Shown here: piece by piece, positions 56,257 to 64,000 of the stretch | Layout of the letters: every line of letters begins with the position of its first letter | Numbering within the stretch: the first letter of the stretch is position 1 | Origin: Petunia secreta | Lineage: Eukaryota; Streptophyta; Magnoliopsida; Solanales; Solanaceae | Length of the DNA: 64,000 bases | Direction of reading: 5' to 3' | Assembly (NCBI GenBank): GCA_029990175.1 | Contig: JARKIP010000011.1 | Span: 2,852,001-2,916,000, forward strand | Position numbers and translations under genes: made by a program | The notes under the pieces: generated by a model | Database searches by the model: none | Seen by the model: the letters and a program-made list of their open reading frames with translations, nothing else | Told to the model about the DNA's origin: nothing

Positions 56257-58913
56257 ATGTCTTCTCAAAATATGCCCGACGCTGGAGTTACCCCCCTGCC
56301 GCCGTTGCCGCCACGGCACCGCCGCAGCCCGCTGCTGGTCCCTCAACAGATAAGAAGGGGAAAAAAGAGGGAAAGGAAACCCAAAGGCTTTGGCCCAGAA
56401 AAGCTTTACACTGACATTCTCCCGAAGAAATTCACCTATGACGATGATTGCAAGGTCAGTACTCAAAACGACGTTCAACTGGCCAAAAAGAAGAACATTC
56501 CTGTAGACTCAGTTTTTGTGCTGTCACTGAGGAATCGATATCACGAATGAGGGAGGACTGTGGTTGGAAAGAGGGTGAGATCGATGTAGTATGCCCCCCG
56601 AGGAGATCAACTCTGACCACTTTTTATGGCGGTCATTCCGCCGTTTTGACGTATCCATTTACGATAGGGTTTACTTTGCCGATCGACCCAATAATTGAGG
56701 AATTTTGCCGGTTGTATAAGATTTGTTTAGCGCAGATTTCCCCGATGGTGTGGCATTTGGTTGCCATGTACCGGTGGATTGGCAAGAAGGTGGGAGTGGA
56801 GGTCACACTCAGACACATTCTTCACCTATATTCTCCCAGAGTTTATAAGGCTGGCATCATTACCGTGCAAAAACGAGGTAGCCGAGCCCTAATTTCCGAT
56901 AACGACGATGATCTCAGGGCGTGGGATCAATGCTTCGTTTATATCCCGACAGAACAGCTCGTGGCTCCAGGGGCTGAACGTCTCCCAGTTGGCTGGAATC
57001 GCACACGTAAGTTTTTGATTTTGTTTGGTCTTGTATTTTTTCCGTGTCTTACTCTTGTGTGTGTGTGTGCAGCCAGCAGCGTTATGTTCGAGCTAGTTCC
57101 TGACATCGTTGATTGGTTGAAGAAAGTTTTGAAAGAAACAACCAACGACCAGAGGGCCTGGAAGCCGATCGCGGCCCTTTTGAAAGTGAAGGCGAAGAAC
57201 CATGGTAAGTTTAGTTTTGCCTTTAGCTGAGATGCATTCTTTGTTTAATTTTAACAGATTACCTTCAACAGGCATCACTGGTGATGGCACTGGGCCGATT
57301 GAAGATTTGGTCGGCGAGGAAGAGGTCGAAGAGGTTGAGGGGGAGAAGGTTAGTGAAACTCCTCCTCCTCCGAAGAAGACCTCTTACCAAGACCTTAGGG
57401 CAAAATATTTGATTAAGAGTACCTCGCAAGGGGCTGGCTCATCGGTTGATCCTAAGCCGATCGAGCAGATTGTTAAAGGAGCTGTCTCAGCGGTCGAGAC
57501 GGTGAAAGCCGTCGAGGAGGGTAACCTCGCTCGAATTCCCTCTGAGGAAGAGGGTGAAGAATCTGGGTCTGAGCAGCCATTGGAGCGGCCGAAAAGGCCA
57601 AGGAAGGAAAAAATGCTCGAAGTGGCTGAGCAACGCAAAGCGGCCGAGGAATATGACAGGGTTCAAGCGACCGGCTTTGGTGGTGATAGGCAGCCAAGTT
57701 TCTCTCCGATCGCGGAGGACTTGATCGACGTAACTTCTGGCTCTGGGGGAAAAGAGACTGCCATCGTCCCAACCCATGAGATGTTAAATGTTGGGGGCGT
57801 CGATGGTGCCCCTTCAGATGATGTGCCAAGGGAGAGGGATCCCAAGAAGGGTAAGTTTCCTCTCGACCATTCCTTGGCAACGACAAAGTCAAAGCATACG
57901 GAGAGCTCAGGCTCATCATTCTACGCGTCGGACCATGAAGTGCCCATAGTTCGTTTTCCTCGATTTGAGGAGGCCGCTGCCTTTGCCGCTTATAAGAGGG
58001 CCAAGGCTGCAGGGGAAGCCAACACCAGATCGTTGACTGTTAGCGTTCCCGGGGAGGTAGATCTGCTTAGGTGCCCAAAGCATCTTGCTAACTATTTTTT
58101 CGACGTGATGGGGCCGATGGAAAAAGCTCGGCTGAATTGCTACAACGATGTGAGCTTGTCTTCTCAGATTGCTTTTAGCACCTTTCGGGTAACTAACTCT
58201 CTCTCTCTCTCTCTCTCTTGACTTCTACTGCTTGAATCTTTTTGTTTTCTCTTTCTTACGGGATTGTCTTGTTTTGGCTTCAGAACACCATTATGGCCAT
58301 CGAATCAGCTGATCGGATTCGGCAGCTTGAAGCCGAGATAGCCCATTTGAACGAGAGAGTTGCTCTTCTTACCTCCGCTGGCGATGGATGGCACAACAAC
58401 TTAAAAATTTTGAAAGTGAAATATTCTGAGCTCGAGGCCGAATTGGCTAGAAAGGCCACCGCTCATGCTCTTCGAGAATCGGAATTAGAGTCTCAAGTTC
58501 AGGCTTTAAACGATCAGCTTGGGTGGCTTGAAACTAGCATGGATGGTATATGTGCCAAACTGGAGACTGAACTGAAGGCCAGAGAGTCAGAATTCGTTCG
58601 TTTGAATGAGGAACTTCATACTCTTAAGGGTGTTAACGATGATCTGGCTGCTCAGAACGATGCTTTGTCGGAGAGGAACTTTCTTCTTCAAAAGGAATTG
58701 ACTACTCAAAGGCACTCAATGGAGAATGATTTCGAAGGAAGAAGGGAGCTCATTTTAGCAGAGTCGAGGCGAGACTTGCTGCGGGAAATGTCTGAGCGTC
58801 AAGTTGATGTAGCCAAGGAGCTCGAAGAAGCTGTCCAAGTCGTAAGGATGACTCGCGAGGCATTTGGCCTTTCTCCAGATTCTTCTGACGAAGGATCCGA
58901 TGGAGATGAATGA
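56257..58913 (+). CDS. Antisense accessory ORF of family C, four exons
   Basis: Exons 56257-57006, 57073-57204, 57272-58188 and 58284-58913, with GT-AG introns of 66, 67 and 95 bases in matching phases; total near 808 codons. One frame break occurs in exon 1 (between about 56450 and 56535): either a lost base or a very short intron. Exon 1 has a proline/basic start (MSSQNMPDAGVTPLPPLPP), then a domain with GGHSAVLTYPFTIGFTLP, FCRLYKICLAQISPMVWH, HILHLYSPRVY and a tryptophan-containing end (LPVGWNRT). It resembles the putative gypsy-type transposon domain (Pfam Transposase_28). Exon 3 is acidic and low-complexity. Exon 4 is a coiled coil (RIRQLEAEIAHLNERVALL). Function unknown. Confidence 0.68.
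58199..58219 (+). repeat. CT microsatellite in intron 3 of the antisense ORF
   Basis: About ten ctct steps directly follow the donor of intron 3. It is long enough to vary in length between individuals. Confidence 0.9.
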
Positions 58914-60165
58914 ATTTCTTAAGCTTTTGTTTTTGGTCCTTAATTGTGGTGAGGTTGTTTGACCGTTATGTGAATATCTTTAGTTGTGATGAGGTCGTTT
59001 GACCATGATGTGGATATTCTCTGTTAATGAATGAATTTTTTCGTTTCTTTTATCGCTGTATTGGTTTCCGAAGATGATTCAATTTATTCGTTCGAAAGTT
59101 TTGATGATTTAGCAACAGTTGTCGGAAGAGTTATGATTAGGGCCCAATGTTTTAGTGCGTAGCAAAGAATGACATCTCATTTTTACGTAATGCACTCCTC
59201 GAACATTCTTAGGTTCGGAATGAAAGATTACTTAATACTTGGTGAAAAATTTGGAATTGTAAAATTCGCTAATGTTCAAACCGTTCACACAAGTCAGCAA
59301 ATGCGAAGTCGAAAAATTTGGAATTGTAGAATTCGCTAATGTTAAAACCGATCGCACGAATCGACAAAATATGATGTCAAAAAATTGACCAAGTGTTGCA
59401 TATTATTGAAGTGAGCCGCTAATGGGCGATTAATACATTTTGGGATAGTATGATTCGATCGATTACATGATGCGGCCGTTTGAAGGCACAGAAATTTTTG
59501 ATCGCTAACGGATCGTGTACATATCACACAACTCGTCTGAAACAAATAGCCCCCGACTCTGAATGAGATCGTCCGGGTCTTAAAAACTTCGACAAAGATG
59601 TCTCTAGCTCGAACGAGTCCCCAGTCCGAGTGAGTGTTGGGGTCTTGAATCTCGTCGAGTTTTGAACAAGTCCCCAGTTTGAGTGAACGTTGGGGTCTTT
59701 TAGCTTGTTGGATTTCGAACGACTCCCCAGTATTGTCTTCAATCGATTTCATTTCTCCTTTCGATGGGAAGTCTCCAGTATCCGCCAATGACCATCATGG
59801 TAACTCCATCCCCCCAGTGTTTGGGTGTGAAGGATGAGCAGTCGAGCACTGGTCCTCGATTTCGATACCTGAAACGGAGTCATTGAAAGACAAAAACCGA
59901 GAAAGCCGTTATAGATGAAGACCACGTTAGAATGTTCGTCAGACTTATCGACCCCGATCGGAGCGTTTTGAGCTCAGGTGTTCGTGGGTGATGTTTGTCA
60001 TCATTCGATTCCAACTATGCCTATCATCTAAAAGTGTTAGTATCAAATAATCAAATAATCGATTAAACAACTTCTTCCGATGGAGAAAGAATGAGAATGA
60101 AAATTGCAAAGGAAAGTAAAAGATGAGGACTGATGATACCGTAGAACCTCAAATGTAGTACTTCT
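58914..60165. other. Family C spacer between antisense ORF and integrase, with short tandem repeats
   Basis: No gene is supported; the minus-strand frame at 59342-59788 has no domain. Three tandem duplications are visible: 58945-59022 (gtgatgaggtcgtttgacc type, about 43 bases, two copies), 59247-59350 (aaaatttggaattgta, attcgctaatgtt, about 70 bases, two copies) and 59598-59735 (gaacgagtccccagt, gttggggtctt, about 63 bases, two and a half copies). Convergent transcripts from pol and the antisense ORF would meet here. Confidence 0.65.
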
Positions 60166-62058
60166 TCAATTGTGTGATATTCCAATTGAAGTCGACTGGC
60201 TTGGAGTCCATGTTTCAAGTTGATATGAACCTTTTTCGATTACTGCCTTGACCCGATAGGGTCCTTCCCAATTTGCGCCTAATTTACTTTCGTTGGGCTC
60301 ATCCTTCTTCGGTCTTTTGATCTTTAGCACATAGTCACCTACGTTAAAATATCGATACTTGATTTTTTTGTTGAGGTAATTTTCTGCCATTTGTTTTTGT
60401 GCTTGTATTCGAACAAATGCCATGTCTCTTTTTGCTTCGATCAGGTTTAGATCTATCAGCATAGCCTCTTTGTTTGCTTCTTCGGTGGAGTGGGCGAACC
60501 GAAGACTGGGTTCTCCCACTTCCACTAGTATCAGCGCTTCTATTCCGTAGACAAGTGAGAACGGTGTCTCTCCGGTGCTGTGTTTCACTGTCGTCCGATG
60601 AGCCCACAGCGCTCCGGGGAGTTCGTTCGGACAATTGCCCTTTGACTCATCCATCCTTTTCTTCAAGTACTCGATTATTGTTTTGTTGGAAGACTCAGCC
60701 TATCTATTTGCACTGGGGTGATAAGGTGTTGAGGCAATTCGCTTGATCCCCCATTTTTCGAAGAAGGCAGTGATCCGTCTTCCTACGAACTGTTTACCAT
60801 TGTCGCATGTGATCTCTTTCGGGATCCCAAAATGACAGATAATATTCTGATGAATAAATTTGATGACTTCCTGTTCACGAATTTTAGCCAAAGCAATTGC
60901 TTCTACCCATTTAGAAAAATAATCCGTAAGAATTAAGATAAACTTTACCCCACCGGGCGCTGTTGGAAGCGGCCCGACCAAATCCATTTCCCACTTCATG
61001 AATGGCCATGGTGATGTGACCAAATGAAGTGGCTCTGCTTGTTGATGTATGAGGTTGCCAAATCGTTGACACTTGTCACATTTGCGGACGAACTCGTTGG
61101 CATCATCTGCGATCGTTGGCCAATAGTATCCAGCTCTTATGATCTTTCGAACCAATGATTCGCTGCTGGAGTGATTGCCGCATTCGCCTTCGTGAACCTC
61201 TTTCAGCACATAGTTTGTTCCATCTGGTCCTACACACTTTTCTAAAGGGCTACCAAACATTCGCCTATAGAGTTGATTTTCTAGGAGACAATATCTTGCC
61301 GCTTTAGCTTTAAGTGATCGGGCAGACTTTTTGTCACTGGGAAGGGTGCCTGCCTGCAAATAAGACAAATATTTGTTTCTCCAATCCCAAGTATGATTAA
61401 CACTGTTTACCTCTTTGGTGCTTCGACAGAGTGGGGATTCGGATAAATGAACCACTGTTTCGTCGATTTTTCCATCGATGGCTGCTGCAGAACCGAGGTT
61501 GGCTAAGGCGTCTGCTTCGATGTTGTCTTCCCTCGGTATCTGATCTATTCTCCATTCCCGGAAAGAAGTTAGAAGATTTTGTACTTTCTCGAGCAATTGC
61601 TGCATCCTCGGATCTCGAACACAAAAATCGCCTTGGATTTGATTTACCACCAGCTGAGAATCGCTTTTGATGTCTAGCCGTTCGACTTTCAAGTCTTTTG
61701 CGTTCTTTAAACTTGCAGCAAGGGCCTCATATTCGGCCTCATTGTTAGTTTTTGCATGTAATTTGATCGCATACCTGAGTTTCTCGCCGGTAGGTGCTAT
61801 CAACAATATTCCAAGGCCAGTCCCTTTCACATTCGAAGCTCCATCGGTGTACATTATCCAGACTCCGGGATCTGGATCTCTCATCATCAATTCTTTCTTT
61901 TTTGCTTCCGAGAAGATGTTAGCGCTAAAGTCTGCTACAAAATCAGCTAAAACTTGAGATTTTATGGCGGTACGAGGTTGGTAAGTGATGTCATACTCAC
62001 TCAGCTCGACCACCCATTTCATCAATCGGCCAGAGAGATCTGGCCGATATAAAATATT
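60166..62058 (-). pseudogene. Family C RNase H end, archaeal-type RNase H and integrase
   Basis: 60700-62025 is open: RNase H tail (SEYDITYQPRTAIKSQVLADF), archaeal-type RNase H (VWIMYTDGASN, KTNNEAEYEAL, DIKSDSQLVVNQIQG, DNIEADALANLGS), then integrase zinc domain (HEGECGNHSSSESL, CDKCQRFGN) and core (KWEMDLVGPLP, EITCDNGKQFVG). A TAG near 60697 interrupts just before AESSNKTIIEYL, which bears the third catalytic residue. 60166-60666 then gives the C-terminal part (GALWAHRTT, TGETPFSLVYGIEALI, FNVGDYVLKIKRP, NWEGPYRVK). A TGA at 62059-62061 precedes the block. Confidence 0.82.
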
Positions 62059-63578
62059 TCACAATGGAAAAGTAGTTATCACAGATATTGAATGACATTG
62101 GAAATAAGGTCTTCGTTTTCGTGCAGCAGTGACTAGTGCAAGTGCTAGTTTCTCTAGGTGTGGATACCTTGTTTCTGCATCTAACAATGTTTTATTAACA
62201 TAATAGATAGGAAATTGGTTACTTCTATCCTCGCGAACGAGGACAGCGCTTACACGACATCGGAAACGGCCAAGTAGATCAGCAGCATTTCTCCTTCGAT
62301 CGGTTTTGACAGAAGCGGAGGATTGGAAAGGTATTGCTTCAGTTCTCTGAGAGCCTTTTTGCATTCTGGTGTCCACTCAAAGCTTTTGCTCTTCCTCAGC
62401 ACCGAAAAGAACTTGTGATATCGTTCAGATGACCTCGAGATAAACCTGCTGAGATAGGCTACTCGACCGGTCAGCTGTTGAACTTCCTTCACTGTTGTCA
62501 GATCTTCGGAGATGCTTTCGATTGCTTGGATTTTGTCTGGGTTGGCCTCGATTCCTCTTTGCGATACGATGAATCCCAAGAACTTGCCGGATCCAACCCT
62601 GAATGCACATTTCTCAGGGTTCAATCTCATGTTGAACCGGCTTAGTATCGTGAAAGTCTCCTCCAAATGACTTAAATGATTTCCCATCTCCAGAGATTTG
62701 ACCATGTCATCGATATACACTTCCATAGTTTTTCCGATCAAATCTTTGAACATGGTGGTGACCAAACGATGATAAGTAGCGCCAACATTCTTAAGGCGGA
62801 AGGGCATGACTGTGTAGCAATAAGTCCCTGTGTCTGTGATGAACGACGTCTTCTCCCGATCTGCTGGGTCCATCGAAATTTGATTATAGCCTGAGTAGGC
62901 GTCCAAGAAACTCAACATTTCGTGCCCTGCCGTTGAATCGATCAGCCTGTCGATGTGAGGCAGTGGGAACGAATCTTTTGGGCAAGCTTTGTTGAGGTCG
63001 GTATAATCGACGCATACTCTCCACTTGCCGTTTTTCTTTGGTACTACAACAGTGTTTGCAAGCCATTCTGGATACTTAACCTCCTTAATGAACCCATTCG
63101 TCAGCAGCTTTTCTACTTCGTCGTTGATCACTTTCCTTCAGAATCCTCCATTCGGCCGTTTCTTTTGCTTCACTGGCCGATGCTTTGGATCGACGTTTAA
63201 GTTGTGTGTGGCAAATTTTGGATCGATTCCCACCATATCTGCGTGGGACCAAGCAAAACAATCAGAATTATCCTTGAGGAAGGATATGATTTTTGCTCTT
63301 ACTTCGGGATCCAGTTCTGCTCCCACATAGACTTTTCGATCATGCTTATCATCGAATAACATTACTTCTTCCAATTCTTCTATCGTAGAGTCTCCGGCTT
63401 TTTGTTTGTACGGTTCTCTCACGCATGGTGGAACCTGTGCGAAGTCGCCTTCAACTTCGAATTCTGCTAATTGTGACGAAGCACATGACAGAGTCGTAGT
63501 GAAGCTTCCGGCCACGGGTTCCACTAGCTGTGATTGCTACTTTCGAAAGCCATCCTTAACAGCTACTGAGTAACATTC
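62059..63578 (-). pseudogene. Family C reverse transcriptase and RNase H start
   Basis: 62250-63131 contains RT: VEKLLTNGFIKEVKYPEWL, DLNKACPKDSFPLPHIDRL, SFLDAYSGYNQI, TDTGTYCYTVMPF, MEVYIDDMVKS (the catalytic aspartates are present), LNPEKCAFRVGSGKF, and the RH link LSNPPLLSKPIEGEMLL. MPFRLKN has arginine where the family has glycine. A TGA at 63138-63140 separates it from 63138-63524 (FLKDNSDCFAWSHADMVGI, NLNVDPKHRPVKQKKRP). A frame change near 62250 leads to the RNase H start (AVLVREDRSNQFPIYYVNKT). Confidence 0.82.
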
Positions 63579-64000
63579 TCATGAAGCCTGCTGCTCGCCC
63601 CTAATTTCACGAATTCCCCATAGGGTAGGGAATCTTACAACTTGATGTAGGGTCGATGGGACCGCTCCCATAGCGTGAATCCACGGTCGACCCAATATCA
63701 CGTTGTATGCCATCTCGCCTTTCATCACTTGAAACGATGTTTCACTCTCAACACCTTCTGTATATGTTTTAATCGTGATTTCTCCAACGGTCACTTCGCT
63801 CGAATTATTGAAACCCGACAACACCGTTGAGCGAGGCACAATCTTATCACTCAACTGCAACTGTTCGACTACCCTTGTATGTATGATATTAACCGAACTG
63901 CCAGCATCGATTAATACCCTTTTTACATCAGCATCGTCGATCCTCATCGTTACTACAAGTGCATCGTGATGGGGATGAATCCTTTCATCGAAGTCGAAAT
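63579..64000 (-). pseudogene. Family C protease
   Basis: 63579-63947 reads VKRVLIDAGSSVNIIHTRVV with the aspartic protease motif as DAGS, then LSGFNNSSEVTVGEI and NVILGRPWIHAMGAVPSTLHQVVRFPT, typical of Tat-type elements. A TGA at 63579-63581 ends it, and a further TAG follows about 50 bases on. The frame continues toward gag beyond the window edge. Confidence 0.8.

Larger units (their letters stand above)
54793..64000 (-). mobile_element. Family C Tat-type gypsy element, 3' part
   Basis: Minus-strand order from right: protease, RT, RNase H, archaeal-type RNase H, integrase, a spacer with an ORF on the opposite strand, polypurine tract and 3' LTR. The second RNase H, the absence of a chromodomain and the antisense ORF between integrase and 3' LTR all fit the Tat lineage. 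Gag and the 5' LTR lie beyond 64000. Pol has several nonsense codons, so it is inactive. Confidence 0.82.

Noticed and set aside
56453..56509. Very short intron (about 50 bases) in exon 1 of the antisense ORF
   Set aside because: GT and AG are present, but the length is below what plant introns normally allow; a lost base is the simpler explanation, though not proved.
59342..59788. 148-codon minus-strand frame near family C integrase
   Set aside because: It spans tandem repeats in the spacer and contains no pol motif.

Overview
The window reads as plant nuclear DNA from a eudicot. It is dominated by LTR retrotransposons and carries one spliced host gene with plant-type GT-AG introns, two tRNA-derived SINEs (one recognisable as an Au SINE) and several hAT-type DNA elements. 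An asterid such as a Solanaceae species would fit the repeat types, but nothing here proves the family. I see no bacterial, organellar or viral genome features.

Layout. 1-3718: a decayed integrase scrap, then one 2.5 kb LTR (family A, chromovirus-like) containing a minisatellite. 3719-34227: a cluster of four damaged copies of one Tat-like Ty3/gypsy family (family B) in alternating orientations: B1 (+) 4080-16367, B2 (-) 16368-27107, B3 (+) 27108-29102, B4 (-) 29103-34227. Three later insertions sit inside them. The first is a nearly intact chromovirus of CRM-like layout (5989-13521, TSD agcgt, LTRs differing at about 5 of 752 bases). The second is a 3.8 kb solo LTR (20902-24725, TSD gactc). 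The third is a short hAT-type element (32056-32626, 8-bp TSD caagggat).

34228-39156: intergenic DNA with inverted-repeat elements and a striking array of short palindromes (37355-38130). 39157-46140: the one clear host gene, on the minus strand. It has 12 coding exons I could splice by eye into an unbroken 614-codon frame, plus a 5' UTR intron holding two SINEs. The product is a DUF3475-DUF668 protein of the PSK SIMULATOR (PSI) family. 46141-54790: its upstream region, a fold-back MITE split by a 5.1 kb hAT element (47220-52350, 8-bp TSD with one mismatch) that carries three repeated BED zinc-finger 5' modules and a damaged transposase, then a MITE-like element.

54793-64000: the 3' part of another Tat-type gypsy element (family C) on the minus strand, running off the window: 3' LTR, polypurine tract, then on the opposite strand a multi-exon antisense accessory ORF with its own TATA box, then integrase, RNase H, reverse transcriptase and protease. 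Family B keeps decayed traces of a similar antisense unit.

How it fits together: the two ends of the window are nested, mostly dead retroelement deposits, and the PSI-like gene is the only locus likely to serve the host. The most unusual items are the antisense spliced ORF of family C, the palindrome array at 37.4-38.1 kb, the triple 5' module hAT element, and a gag-deleted junction shared by B2 and B4. All exon and boundary calls were made by eye.
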